From DASZIT01 sp963709665 (lineage in GTDB: Bacteria > Actinomycetota > Acidimicrobiia > Acidimicrobiales > RAAP-2), in assembly GCA_963709665.1 (NCBI GenBank), contig CAVPWU010000002.1, positions 992,001-1,056,000 on the forward strand: a DNA stretch of 64,000 bases, in the 5' to 3' direction. Below, one piece after another: positions 54,228-62,873 of the stretch. Under the pieces are notes generated by a model, which saw only the letters and a program-made list of their open reading frames with translations, had not been told where the DNA came from and did not search any database. Position numbers and translations under genes: made by a program. Within the stretch, counting starts at the first letter, position 1. Each line of letters opens with the position of its first letter.

Positions 54228-55387
54228 CGCTCCCGGACGGCGGTCAACAGGTACTCGCCCGGCCCCAGCAGCAGCTCGTTGACCACGTCGATGGTGGCGT
54301 TCAGGGTGACGGCGTCGGGGTGCGATCCGTCCAGCCGTTCGAGGCGCCGGTCGTCGCCGCCGGTGCGCACCCCGGTGGTGGCCAGGCCGAGGGCCTCCAG
54401 CAGGTGGGTCCACGTCTCGGGGTGGAGCGGCCGGCCGGGCGACAGGTCCTCCACCAGGTGGGAGTGCTGGCGACGCCACGCCTCCGGGGTACGGGAGTGG
54501 AGGACCAGGACGCCGTCGACGGCCAGCCGGGCCGCCGCCAACGCCACCAGGCGGTCGCGCTGGTTGGGGTGGAGCCACTGCACCGATCCGCTGAGCACGA
54601 TCCCGGACAGCGCCTCCTCGGCGACCACCTCCAGATGGTCGAGGGCCGACTCGGCGCGGACGTCGAGACCCCGGTCGACGGCCGGCTCGATGGCCAGCTC
54701 GGCCGGGTCCACCCCGTAGGCGTCGACCCCGGCGGCCACCAGCCGCTCCACCAGCGACCCGTTGCCGCACTCGGCGTGGAGCACCCGTCCGGTGGTCCCC
54801 GACAGGGCGGCGACGGCGTCGTCCGCCCACCAGGCGGCGCCGGCGTCCACCACCGGGACGGCGGTGCTCGGCAGCTCGGGGATCCGGATGGAGTCGATGG
54901 TCGACTCGAGATCCTCCACGTGGTCGACCAGCAGGTGGAGCATGCGGGAGACCGCCCAGCCGAACTTGACGATCTGGTGGACGATGAACCCGATGTACCA
55001 GCTGAGCGACTTACGGATCAGGCGCTTGACGTAGACGCCGACCTTCTTCTGGGACTCCACCGGGACGGAGATGTCGATGTAGGCGGCCCCGTCCACCAGG
55101 GCCAGGTTCTCCCGCAGCCGCGCCTTGCCCTGCAGGCCCACCGGGGAGAACTCGAGGAACAGCTCGTCGAGCTCGCGCTCGAGACCGGCGGGGAGGTCAC
55201 CCGAGGCGCGTCGACGGCGCACCTCGACGTCGATCTCGGCCATCACCCCGGCCAGGTAGGTGGCCCGCCCGACGGCGTCGAGCTGATCGGGCGCCAGATC
55301 GTCGGTGGCGGTCGGCGAGGGATCCGGCGTGCCGGTGCCGCCCTCCGCGGGCGCCACGGAGGGCTCGGACGGGGTGGTTCCAGGCAT
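54224..55387 (-). CDS. Class I SAM-dependent methyltransferase with helical N-terminal domain
   Basis: The 387-residue protein has about 165 N-terminal residues of charged helices (a possible membrane-peripheral or coiled region, with VESQKKVGVYVKRLIRKSLS) and a C-terminal Rossmann domain with SAM motif HAECGNGSLVERL, acidic VDPAE and ALSGIVLSGSVQWL. In glycan loci such enzymes methylate a sugar or cap a growing chain. It is the first gene of the run, and its ATG lies 7 nt after TATAGT, so the whole locus may start here. Confidence 0.8.
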   Translation of the reverse strand: MPGTTPSEPSVAPAEGGTGTPDPSPTATDDLAPDQLDAVGRATYLAGVMAEIDVEVRRRRASGDLPAGLERELDELFLEFSPVGLQGKARLRENLALVDGAAYIDISVPVESQKKVGVYVKRLIRKSLSWYIGFIVHQIVKFGWAVSRMLHLLVDHVEDLESTIDSIRIPELPSTAVPVVDAGAAWWADDAVAALSGTTGRVLHAECGNGSLVERLVAAGVDAYGVDPAELAIEPAVDRGLDVRAESALDHLEVVAEEALSGIVLSGSVQWLHPNQRDRLVALAAARLAVDGVLVLHSRTPEAWRRQHSHLVEDLSPGRPLHPETWTHLLEALGLATTGVRTGGDDRRLERLDGSHPDAVTLNATIDVVNELLLGPGEYLLTAVRER

Positions 55388-55394
55388 CCCGAGG

Positions 55395-55400
55395 ACTATA
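55395..55400 (-). promoter_or_regulatory. -10 hexamer of the polysaccharide operon
   Basis: TATAGT on the minus strand ends 7 nt before the first ATG of the operon. The hexamer is close to consensus and no ribosome-binding site separates it from the start, the best leaderless case after that at 3271. Confidence 0.55.
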
Positions 55401-55456
55401 GCGACCGCACCCGGGAGGCCCCGGGATCGGCGACCCCTGGATAGGCTGACGCCGCC

Positions 55457-55541
55457 GCGGGTGTGGCGGAACTGGCAGACGCGCCGGGTTTAGGTCCCGG
55501 TCCCTTCGGGGGTGGAGGTTCGAGTCCTCTCGCCCGCACCA
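55457..55541 (+). tRNA. tRNA-Leu, anticodon UAG
   Basis: An 85-nt cloverleaf with a long class II variable arm (GGTCCCTTCGGGGGT region). The acceptor stem GCGGGTG pairs with CGCCCGC (one G-U), followed by A and an encoded CCA. The anticodon loop is TTTAGGT, giving UAG, which reads CUA/CUN leucine codons. The T-loop is GGTTCGAGTCC. A TAGGCT hexamer at 55442-55447 is a likely -10. Confidence 0.95.
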
Positions 55542-55550
55542 ATGGAACGG

Positions 55551-55607
55551 GCCCGCATCCGAGCGAATTCCCGGACGGCCTGTCGGCCAATTCGCTCGGA
55601 TGCGGGC
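55551..55607 (+). terminator. 19-bp perfect inverted repeat downstream of tRNA-Leu
   Basis: The arms at 55551-55569 and 55589-55607 are perfectly complementary over 19 bp, with a 19-nt loop that can itself pair (GGCC with GGCC). It starts 9 bp after the tRNA CCA. There is no T tract, so it may act as a GC-rich terminator or a bidirectional one for the opposite methyltransferase gene. Confidence 0.6.
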
Positions 55608-55721
55608 AGATCCAACCCACCGGGGCAGGTCATCGGGCGCCGGAGGAGGCCCGCCGGACGCGGACCGGGCCCACCGGGATCGCGGACGGCGGACAGCCGA
55701 CGGCCGACGGAGGCGACCGGG

Positions 55722-56747
55722 TCAGGACGCGGGACGACGGCGCCGGGTCGGCGCCTTGGCCGGCGGCTTCCGGCACAGCACCGCCAGCAGGTAGCAGTCC
55801 TCGGCGTCGAAGTAGATCCCGGGGTTGGCGGCCAGCGCCGCCTGGTCGTAGGTGCCCTCGGCGGCGGCCGGACCGCCCCAGTTGAGGCCCCGCTCGGTGA
55901 GCACCTCGAACCCGGCGGCCGTCACCTTGGCCCGGAGCTGTCCGAGGGTGTACTCGATCTCGTGGTCGGGGTCGATGAAGGCGTCCTGTTGCATGCGGCA
56001 CACCCGGCCGTTGGGGGTGTCGATGGCCAGGAAGCCTCCCGGCCGCAGGATCCGGAACGCCTCGGCCAGCACGGTGTCCCCGACATCCTCCGGGACATGC
56101 TCGATGGACTGGCCGCTGTAGACCAGGCCCACCGAGTCGTCGTCGGCGAACGACAGGTCGGCCATCGACCGGTACTCGTAGCGGACCTTGCCCCGCTCGG
56201 ACTCCCCCTCCCCGAACTTCTCCGACTTGTAGAGGGGGTGACGGTCGTCGGGCGGCAGGTCGACCACCACCAGCTCGTCGAAGTCGTAGGGGTAGCCCAG
56301 CACCACCAGGGCGCCCCGGGCGTCGCTGGTGTGGCCACCGCCCAGATCCACGATCCGGTCGGCCGGCGGCAGGCCGATGATGAACTCCACCCGGCTGGCG
56401 TGGAGGGAGCTGTGGAGGTTGGCCGGCCCCACCGGCACCTGGGTCCGGTACTCGTTGGAGCAGCGGACCCGGTCCACCACGTCGGCGTGGCTGAGCAGGC
56501 CGGCCGTCATGGCGCCGGTCAGGTCGGTCCAGGCCTGGGGATCGGGATCCCGACGGAGCAGCACGTTGTAGGCCATCCGCACCGCCTCGTGGGGCGCCAT
56601 CTGGGTGTACGACAGCCCGGCCAGGCGGGTCGCCTCCCGACGGGCCTTCTGCTCCACCCGGCCCACCAGGGGCCCGATCCGGTCGACGGCGGTGGCGACC
56701 GCCCCGGAGACGGTCGCCTTGGGATCCGCTCCTGTGTCTCCGCTCAC
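55722..56747 (-). CDS. DUF4214 - methyltransferase fusion protein
   Basis: The 341-residue protein has a DUF4214 region (MAYNVLLRRDPDPQAWTDL, about 58-100), typically found in surface-glycan and adhesin proteins, and a class I methyltransferase domain (IVDLGGGHTSDARG, IEHVPEDVG, RILRPGGFLAIDTPNG). The GTG start follows GAGGAGGG. It lies just beyond the tRNA and polysaccharide locus and probably modifies a glycan. A -10 TAGGTT (56783-56778) gives a 24-nt leader. Confidence 0.85.
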   Translation of the reverse strand: MSGDTGADPKATVSGAVATAVDRIGPLVGRVEQKARREATRLAGLSYTQMAPHEAVRMAYNVLLRRDPDPQAWTDLTGAMTAGLLSHADVVDRVRCSNEYRTQVPVGPANLHSSLHASRVEFIIGLPPADRIVDLGGGHTSDARGALVVLGYPYDFDELVVVDLPPDDRHPLYKSEKFGEGESERGKVRYEYRSMADLSFADDDSVGLVYSGQSIEHVPEDVGDTVLAEAFRILRPGGFLAIDTPNGRVCRMQQDAFIDPDHEIEYTLGQLRAKVTAAGFEVLTERGLNWGGPAAAEGTYDQAALAANPGIYFDAEDCYLLAVLCRKPPAKAPTRRRRPAS

Positions 56748-57067
56748 GCACCCTCCTCGACGGTCGATCGACGCCCGAACCTACCATCGCCCCTGGCCGG
56801 CCCGGCTCCCCGGAGCGGTTCCCACCGGCCGCCCCGGCGGGGGCCCGGGCTCCCCCCTCGCCGGCTGCCTTGCCGGGAGTGGTGGGTTTCGGCAATGCTT
56901 CCCGGGTTCCGCGGCGCCGTCGTTGTGAACCACCTCCCTCGGGCGGTGTCCGCCGGGGTCCGCCCCCGCTCGACGGCGCCCTCACGGCGACAGGGCGACC
57001 GAACGGGCGCACCAATCAGACTTCTCCGGAGCCGCACGGCACCGGGATCAGGCACAGGAGGCCATCC
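56748..57067. other. Intergenic region between divergent methyltransferase and SDR genes
   Basis: This 320-bp gap holds the minus-strand promoter and ribosome-binding site of the methyltransferase (about 56749-56783) and, at 57052-57067, AGGAGG ahead of the SDR start. I see no further gene, repeat or strong palindrome. Confidence 0.5.
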
Positions 57068-57970
57068 ATGGGACTGCTCGACGGCAAGGTAGCCATCGTC
57101 ACCGGCGCGGGTCGGGGTATCGGACGGGAGGAGGCCCTGCTGCTGGCCTCCCTCGGCGCCAAGGTGATCGTCAACGACGTCGGCGCCTCCATGAAGGGCG
57201 AGGGGGGCGACAAGCACCCCGCCGAGGAGGTCGTCGAGCTGATCAAGGCCGGGGGCAGCGACGCGGCGGTCAACGACTCCGACGTCAGCTCCTGGGAGGG
57301 GGCCAAGGCGCTGGTCGACCAGGCCGTCGACACCTTCGGCAGCCTGGACATCCTGGTGAACAACGCCGGCATCCTGCGGGACAAGATGAGCTTCAACATG
57401 GAGGAGTCCGACTGGGACGACGTGATCCGTGTCCACCTGAAGGGCCACTTCGCCCCCTCCCACCACGCCGCCGTCTACTGGCGGGGCCGGGCCAAGGCGG
57501 GCGAGGACGTCACCGGGCGCATCGTCAACACCTCGTCGGAGGCCGGTCTGTTCGGCAACGCCGGCCAGGCCAACTACTCGGCGGCCAAGGCGGGCATCGC
57601 CTCGATGACCTGGGTGCTGGCCCGGGAGCTGGGCCGCTACGGCATCACCGTCAACTCCATCTCGCCCCGGGCCCGGACCCGGATGACCGAGGGCCTGTTC
57701 ACCGAGATGAGCACCGAGGGCGAGGCCTTCGACAAGTTCGACCCGAAGAACGTCGCCCAGCTGGTGGCCTTCCTGGCCACCGACGAGGCCTCCGACGTCA
57801 GCGGTCAGAACTTCATCGTGTTCGGCGGCGACATCTACGCCACCGGCGGCTTCCACCCGGTCGGTGAGATCCACCGTGACGCTCCGTGGACGCCGGAGGA
57901 GCTGATCGAGGCCAAGGGAGAGCTCTTCAAGGGCATCTCGTCCGGCATCCCGCCCTTCAGCTTCTTCTAG
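57068..57970 (+). CDS. Short-chain dehydrogenase/reductase, 3-hydroxyacyl-CoA dehydrogenase-like
   Basis: The 300-residue SDR has the cofactor motif TGAGRGIG (12-19), NNAG, a catalytic Ser in IVNTSSEAGLFG and YSAAK. An insert after beta-2 (NDVGASMKGEGGD) and the long C-terminal part resemble the dehydrogenase domain of multifunctional HSD17B4/FabG-type beta-oxidation enzymes. An AGGAGG ribosome-binding site precedes it. It faces a set of acyl-CoA genes on the opposite strand, so a role in fatty-acid or sterol side-chain oxidation is likely. Confidence 0.88.
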   Translation: MGLLDGKVAIVTGAGRGIGREEALLLASLGAKVIVNDVGASMKGEGGDKHPAEEVVELIKAGGSDAAVNDSDVSSWEGAKALVDQAVDTFGSLDILVNNAGILRDKMSFNMEESDWDDVIRVHLKGHFAPSHHAAVYWRGRAKAGEDVTGRIVNTSSEAGLFGNAGQANYSAAKAGIASMTWVLARELGRYGITVNSISPRARTRMTEGLFTEMSTEGEAFDKFDPKNVAQLVAFLATDEASDVSGQNFIVFGGDIYATGGFHPVGEIHRDAPWTPEELIEAKGELFKGISSGIPPFSFF

Positions 57971-58052
57971 ACGGAGCGCCTCGGAGTAGACAGGACGACT
58001 CGGGGCCGACGGGGCGACTCGGGGCGGTGCCCAGGTCGGCGGTGCCGTCCGG

Positions 58053-58484
58053 TCAGTGGGGCCCGGCCACCAGGGCGGTGGCCTGGCCCACGACCTTCTC
58101 CTCGCCGTCGGCGTTCCGCAGTCCGACGTCCAGGTCCACCAGGTGCTCCCCGTCCACGGTGCGGGTACCGGTGACCACGATCCGGGTCACCAGCTCCTCG
58201 TCGGGCCAGGTCTGGCGGGCGAAGCGCACCTGGAACCGCCGGACGTTGCCGACCCCCACGTAGTCGGTGAGGGCGGAGCCGAGGAAGCCCATCGAGAACA
58301 TCCCGTGGCCGAACACGCTGGGCTGCCCGGCGGCCACCGCCTTCACCTCGTCGTGGTGCATGGGATTGAAGTCGCCCGAGGCCCCGGCGTAGGCCACCAG
58401 GTCGGTCCGGTTGAGCACATGGGTGCGTACCGGTGCCTCATCACCCACCGACAGGTCCTCGACCTGCAACGTCCCCTCAGCCAC
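58053..58484 (-). CDS. MaoC-like dehydratase, C-terminal hydratase-2 type
   Basis: This 143-residue single hot-dog protein has the hydratase motif YAGASGDFNPMHHDE, with the catalytic Asp and His, and GHGMFSMGFLG. Such proteins hydrate enoyl-CoA or dehydrate hydroxyacyl thioesters, often as a heterodimer with a MaoC N-terminal-type subunit like that at 59378. GTG start. It lies 72 bp after the enoyl-CoA hydratase gene. Confidence 0.87.
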   Translation of the reverse strand: MAEGTLQVEDLSVGDEAPVRTHVLNRTDLVAYAGASGDFNPMHHDEVKAVAAGQPSVFGHGMFSMGFLGSALTDYVGVGNVRRFQVRFARQTWPDEELVTRIVVTGTRTVDGEHLVDLDVGLRNADGEEKVVGQATALVAGPH

Positions 58485-58556
58485 TGATCCGTCCTCCTGG
58501 TCCTCGATGGTCTCCGGTGGCCGCCTTCCCGGTCACCGTGCTCCAGGCTGCCACAC

Positions 58557-59378
58557 TCACCAGCCCCGGAAGGCGGGCGGGCGACGCTCGGCGAAGGCGG
58601 CCAGGCCCTCCTGGCAGTCCTCGGTGGTGGTCACCAGCTCCTGGCCCACCGCCTCGTCCCAGAAGGACTGGGCCCGGTCGGTCTCCAGGGCCCGGTTGGT
58701 CAGGTACTTGGCCAGACCGATGGCCTTGGTGGGGCCGGCGGCCAGCCGGGCCGCCCAACGGCCGGTCTCCTCGGCCAGCTCCGAACGGGGGACCACCCGG
58801 TTGACCAGACCGATCCGCTCGGCCTCCCGGGCCGGCACGTCGTCCCCGAAGAAGAAGAGCTCCTTGGCCTTCTGGGGGCCGACCAACCGGGCCAGCAGGT
58901 AGGCCCCACCGGCGTCGGGGGCGATGCCCCGGCGGACGAACACCTCGATGAACTTGGCCTCCTCGGCCGCCAGCACCAGGTCGCAGGCGAGGGCCAGGTG
59001 CATGCCCCCTCCGGCCGCGGTGGCGTTCACCGAGGCCACCACCGGCTTCTCGCAGTCGAGCACCGCCCCGATCAGCCGCTGCCAGCCGTTCCGGATCGTG
59101 CGGGCGTTGTCCCCCACCGCCGGGCTGGGCGCCCCCTCGGGGCGGTCCCGGGCCGGCCCCTGCGCCCGGAGGTCGGCCCCGGTGCAGAATCCCTTCTCGC
59201 CGGCGCCGGTGAGCACCACCGCCCGGACGGCCAGGTCGGCGGAGGCGTCCTCGAGCCACGCCACCACCTGGTCCCGCATGGAGGCGGTGATGGCATTGCC
59301 GGCCTCGGGTCGGTTGAGCGTGATCCAGGCCACCCCGTCCTCCACCCGCCGGACCACGTGGTCGTCGGTGTCGGCCAT
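58557..59378 (-). CDS. Enoyl-CoA hydratase/isomerase (crotonase family)
   Basis: The 273-residue crotonase has the oxyanion-hole regions GFCTGADLRA and ATAAGGGMHLALACDL, then DAGGAYLLARLVG, where the second catalytic Glu of classical hydratases would be near residue 150, here Asp-containing. It may be an isomerase or a non-classical hydratase. The ATG overlaps the stop of the MaoC gene by one base. Confidence 0.9.
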   Translation of the reverse strand: MADTDDHVVRRVEDGVAWITLNRPEAGNAITASMRDQVVAWLEDASADLAVRAVVLTGAGEKGFCTGADLRAQGPARDRPEGAPSPAVGDNARTIRNGWQRLIGAVLDCEKPVVASVNATAAGGGMHLALACDLVLAAEEAKFIEVFVRRGIAPDAGGAYLLARLVGPQKAKELFFFGDDVPAREAERIGLVNRVVPRSELAEETGRWAARLAAGPTKAIGLAKYLTNRALETDRAQSFWDEAVGQELVTTTEDCQEGLAAFAERRPPAFRGW

Positions 59379-59875
59379 CAGATCCGGTGGATGAGGTTCA
59401 TGGTCGAGCTGCACACCGGCTCACCGGTCTCCCGGTCGCTCCAGGCCGTCTCCACCACCACGAAGGTCATGGTCTTGCCCTTGGACTCCTTCCGGTAGGC
59501 GTCCACCACCGTCCCCACCCCCACCAGCACGTCGCCGGCGAAGACCGGGCGGTGATAGGTGATCTCCTGCTCGCCGTGGAGGATCAGGCCGCCGTTGGCC
59601 ATGAGGGGCCCGATGATCTCGGCCATCGGGTTGCCGTCCGGCTGGTCGTCGGTCTGGAGCTCGGGGTACGCCCCGAAGCTGGCCATCACGAACGGGTAGG
59701 TGGGCGGGGCGGGGATGCCGGGCAGCCCGGCCGCGGCGGCCGCCCGGGGGTCCCGGTAGATGGGGCTGTCGCTCTTCACGGCGGCGGCGAACTCGGCCAG
59801 CTGGCCCCGCTCGACGGTGACCACCGTCGTCCCGGTCGACTTGCCGATGATCGAGCTGAAAATGTCGTCTGCCAC
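59378..59875 (-). CDS. MaoC N-terminal-type dehydratase subunit (FAS1-like)
   Basis: The 165-residue hot-dog protein has the substrate-binding AAGLPGIPAPPTYPFV and a late HGEQEITYHRPVFAGD typical of MaoC_dehydrat_N/HadA-type subunits. It lacks the hydratase-2 catalytic pair, which the protein at 58053 supplies, so the two probably form a heterodimer. GTG start; first gene of the three-gene run. Confidence 0.87.
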   Translation of the reverse strand: MADDIFSSIIGKSTGTTVVTVERGQLAEFAAAVKSDSPIYRDPRAAAAAGLPGIPAPPTYPFVMASFGAYPELQTDDQPDGNPMAEIIGPLMANGGLILHGEQEITYHRPVFAGDVLVGVGTVVDAYRKESKGKTMTFVVVETAWSDRETGEPVCSSTMNLIHRI

Positions 59876-59946
59876 AGTCGCTCCCCCACGGTCGCGCTAC
59901 CGGATGTCGGGCACATCCGCCCGCCGCAGGGTAGCGCGCCGTCCCG

Positions 59947-61443
59947 TCAGGGTCGGTCGGACGGGCGGGCCAGTGCCGGAGTGCCGGCCAGCCGTCCGCG
60001 GAGGGCCGTCCGGTCGAGCTTGCCGTAGACGGTGGTGGGCAGCTCGTCGGCCAGGACCACGAACTCCGGCACCTTGAAGGTGGCCAGGCGGGTGGCGGCG
60101 TGGCGCACCACCCCCTCGACGGTCACCGACCGGTCGGCCACCACCACCGCCCCCACCCGTTGGCCCAGGTCGGCGTCGGGGACGCCCACCACCCCGGCGT
60201 CCACCACCCCGGGGAGGTCGCGCAGCACCTCCTCCACCTCCAGCGGCCCGAACTTCTCGCCGCCCCGGTTGATGGTGTCGGAGAGCCGGCCGGTGAGGAA
60301 GAGGTAGCCCTCGTCGTCCTGGCGCCCGATGTCCCCGGTGTGCAGCCACCCGGCGGTGGTGTGGTGGCCGGCCCGCACCACGAACTCCCCCTCCCCGCCG
60401 GCAGGGACCTCGGCGCCGGTCGCCGGGTCGAGGATCCGGACCGCCACCCCGGGCAGCGGCCGGCCCACCGAGTCGAGCCGGTCCCCCCGCCGGTGGTCGT
60501 CGGGGGTGAGGGCGGCGAAGGCACCGAGGGTCTCGGTCTGCCCGAAGGTGTTGGAGAAGTCGACCCACGGCAGGGCCGCCACCGCCCGGTGGACCAGGTC
60601 GACCGGGGCGGCGGCCGCCCCGTAGCTCAGCGAGCGAAGGGAGTGGAGATCGGCGGTGGCGAAGCGGGGGTGGTCGAGGATCCGGCGGAGCATGGTGGGA
60701 ACCACGAAGGTCTGTTGCACCTTGTGCCGCTCCACCAGGGTCAGCCAGGTCCCGGCCTCGAAGCGCGGCAGCACCACCACCTGCTTCCCCTGGTGGAGGG
60801 CGACCAGCAGCCCCAGGGTGCCCCCGATGTGGAAGATGGGGGCCGACAGCAGGTCGATCACCGGCCCGACGGCGGGGTCGATGGGCCGCCCGTAGAAGGC
60901 CATCCGGTCGATCAGGGAGGCGTGGCTGATCTCGATCGGCTTGGGCCGCCCGGAGGTGCCGCTGGTGAAGAGCACCAGGGCGGTGTCGTCCCCACGCCCC
61001 ACCGTGGCCGGCGTGGCCGTCTCCTCGGCCACGGCCACCTCGGCCTCGCCCAGCACCGGTCCCTCCACCACCGGGGCCAGGCGCTCGAGGTAGGCGCCGC
61101 CGGCCACGCCCACCCGGGCCCCGACGAGGGACACCAGTCCCCCGAGCTCCTCGGTGGTCAGGTAGGCGTTCATCTGGGCCGACGCCGCCCCCAGGCGGGC
61201 GGTGGCCAGGATGGTGGCCACCGAGAGGGCGCTCCCCAGGTTGACCAGGGCCACCCGGTCCCCCGGCCCCACCCCGGCCGAGGCCAGGGCGGTGGCCGCC
61301 CGGCGGGTCATCGACTCGAGCTCCCGGTAGGTGAGTCCCTTCCCGTCCACCACCAGGGCGGTCCGGTCCGGCACCACCCCGAGGGGCGGATCGATGGCGT
61401 GGCCGGCGTTCACGGTCGGTGCCTCGGGTGACGGGCGGGACAT
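59947..61443 (-). CDS. AMP-forming acyl-CoA synthetase
   Basis: The 498-residue ANL-family enzyme activates a carboxylic acid to its CoA thioester. Motifs: LFTSGTSGRPKPIEISH (P-loop), FGQTE, GWLHTGDIG, INRGGEKFGPLEVEE and the C-terminal PTTVYGKLDR with the adenylation lysine. Chain length cannot be predicted. The ATG is 4 bp after the DMT transporter stop; it also neighbours the MaoC/enoyl-hydratase genes and probably supplies their substrate. Confidence 0.92.
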   Translation of the reverse strand: MSRPSPEAPTVNAGHAIDPPLGVVPDRTALVVDGKGLTYRELESMTRRAATALASAGVGPGDRVALVNLGSALSVATILATARLGAASAQMNAYLTTEELGGLVSLVGARVGVAGGAYLERLAPVVEGPVLGEAEVAVAEETATPATVGRGDDTALVLFTSGTSGRPKPIEISHASLIDRMAFYGRPIDPAVGPVIDLLSAPIFHIGGTLGLLVALHQGKQVVVLPRFEAGTWLTLVERHKVQQTFVVPTMLRRILDHPRFATADLHSLRSLSYGAAAAPVDLVHRAVAALPWVDFSNTFGQTETLGAFAALTPDDHRRGDRLDSVGRPLPGVAVRILDPATGAEVPAGGEGEFVVRAGHHTTAGWLHTGDIGRQDDEGYLFLTGRLSDTINRGGEKFGPLEVEEVLRDLPGVVDAGVVGVPDADLGQRVGAVVVADRSVTVEGVVRHAATRLATFKVPEFVVLADELPTTVYGKLDRTALRGRLAGTPALARPSDRP

Positions 61444-61447
61444 CGGG

Positions 61448-62407
61448 TCAGTCCGCCGCCAGCCGGTCGAACTCCTCGGGCGAGACCTGGTCCTCGACGG
61501 CGTGGGCCAGCCGCTTGGAGCGGGACCGGAGGGAGAGGAGCTCACCGTCGCGCTCGTCCTCCCCCTTGATCCCGGAGACCAGCTGGGACTGGGCGAGGGC
61601 GATGGCCCCCACGAACATCACCAGCAACGACAACGCCTCCAACGGTCCGTAGGGGAAGGCCGTGCGGAGGTCGTCGCCGAAGAGGGCGATGCCCAATGCC
61701 ATGCTGACCAGCGGGTCGACCAGGACCAGGGAGGTCTGGGAGGCGGCGATGGGCCCGGCGTGGAAGGCGTTCTGGGCCAGGAACACCGACGCCACCCCGC
61801 AGAGGGCCAGGGCGTAGGTCTGCCAGTGGGTCCACAGCTGGGTCCAGTCCCCGGTGGCGTAGTCCCCCACCGACTTGATCAGCGAGGCGGTGAAGGCGAA
61901 CCCGATGGCTCCGGCGGCTCCGAACATGGCCGCCCGCCACCAGCGCGGGCCCCGGAGGGCGAGCAGCACGGTCACCACCACCAGGCCCCCGCAGAGGGAG
62001 CCGGCCAGGATCCACTTGAAGGAGCCGGGCTGGGTGTTCCCGCCCACCGGGTCGGCGAAGATCAGGAAGCCGGCCAGCCCCCCGGCGGCGGCCAGGCAGG
62101 CGATCATCACCTTCAGGCCGATCCGGTACCGGAACCAGGTGGCCAGCAGCAGCACCAGGATGAGCAGCTCGGTGGTGAGGATGGGCTGGACCTGGCTGAG
62201 GTCGCCGAGGTGGAGGGCCACCGCCTGGCAGAGGAACGACGCCACCATGAAGGCGAACCCCAGCAGCCAGACCCCCCGGCGGAGGGCGTGGGTGAGCAGG
62301 CTCAGCCGGAGGGTGGAGTCGTCAGGGGCATCCTCCACGCCGATCCGCTGGAGGATGCTGGTGAGGGCGTTGGCGAACGCCGCCGACAGCGCCAGGACAT
62401 AGACCAA
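61448..62407 (-). CDS. DMT-superfamily membrane transporter
   Basis: The 319-residue protein has nine or ten hydrophobic segments in two halves, with EamA-like features (LSQVQPILTTELLILVLL; SQTSLVLVDPLVSMALGI) and a hydrophilic C-terminus of about 40 residues. It could move a metabolite or lipid; the substrate is unknown. The start is taken as TTG, with a poor ribosome-binding site. It is coupled to the acyl-CoA synthetase gene by a 4-bp gap. Confidence 0.8.
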   Translation of the reverse strand: MVYVLALSAAFANALTSILQRIGVEDAPDDSTLRLSLLTHALRRGVWLLGFAFMVASFLCQAVALHLGDLSQVQPILTTELLILVLLLATWFRYRIGLKVMIACLAAAGGLAGFLIFADPVGGNTQPGSFKWILAGSLCGGLVVVTVLLALRGPRWWRAAMFGAAGAIGFAFTASLIKSVGDYATGDWTQLWTHWQTYALALCGVASVFLAQNAFHAGPIAASQTSLVLVDPLVSMALGIALFGDDLRTAFPYGPLEALSLLVMFVGAIALAQSQLVSGIKGEDERDGELLSLRSRSKRLAHAVEDQVSPEEFDRLAAD

Positions 62408-62590
62408 GGCCCGGCCCGCCTACCTGTGGTCCGGCCCGGGGGCGCCGACACACTGGTCGTGTCGCCCGTGGTGCCGGGACCCGTCTCGCTGTGGCACGAG
62501 GTTGCTGCCCTCCCGTCCATGGCCCCTTGCCCGCCAGTGTACGGCCCGGGGGCCGGAATCGAGCACGACCGCACGGCCGGGGGATCCCGG

Positions 62591-62869
62591 TCAGGCGAGG
62601 TAGAGGACGAGGACCGTCCCCCAGAAGGCCACCAGCCCGAGGTCGGTGGACCGGCGCAGCCAGGTCGGGGCGGAGCGCACCTCCATGAAGGTGCGGATGA
62701 CGAGTCGGCACTTGACCAGGGCGATCACCAGGATGCAGACGGTGACGGTGGTGCTGGCCACCAGGCGGCCGTCCACATGGGGGGTCCGCCCCAGGATGGA
62801 GGCCACCACGGTGATGGCGGAGAGGATCGCCCAGACGAGGGTGAGCCGGCGGGTGGGGGTGAGCTTCAC
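62591..62869 (-). CDS. Cytochrome c oxidase subunit IV-like small membrane protein (NorF-like)
   Basis: The 92-residue protein has three membrane segments and the KCRLVIRTFMEVRSAP loop of prokaryotic COX4/NorF proteins. It accompanies the subunit III-like protein just upstream (4-bp gap). Such pairs assist haem-copper oxidases or nitric-oxide reductases. GTG start. The 183-bp gap after it shows nothing recognisable. Confidence 0.82.
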   Translation of the reverse strand: MKLTPTRRLTLVWAILSAITVVASILGRTPHVDGRLVASTTVTVCILVIALVKCRLVIRTFMEVRSAPTWLRRSTDLGLVAFWGTVLVLYLA

Positions 62870-62873
62870 CGTC

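Noticed and set aside
44395..55387. The glycan locus as an antibiotic or natural-product cluster
   Set aside because: There is no polyketide, peptide synthetase or RiPP enzyme; the Wzm/Wzt pair and GT4 set fit surface polysaccharide export.
55457..55607. tRNA-Leu as an occupied integration site
   Set aside because: No duplicated 3' tRNA end, integrase or foreign-looking DNA follows; the palindrome is explained as well by a terminator.
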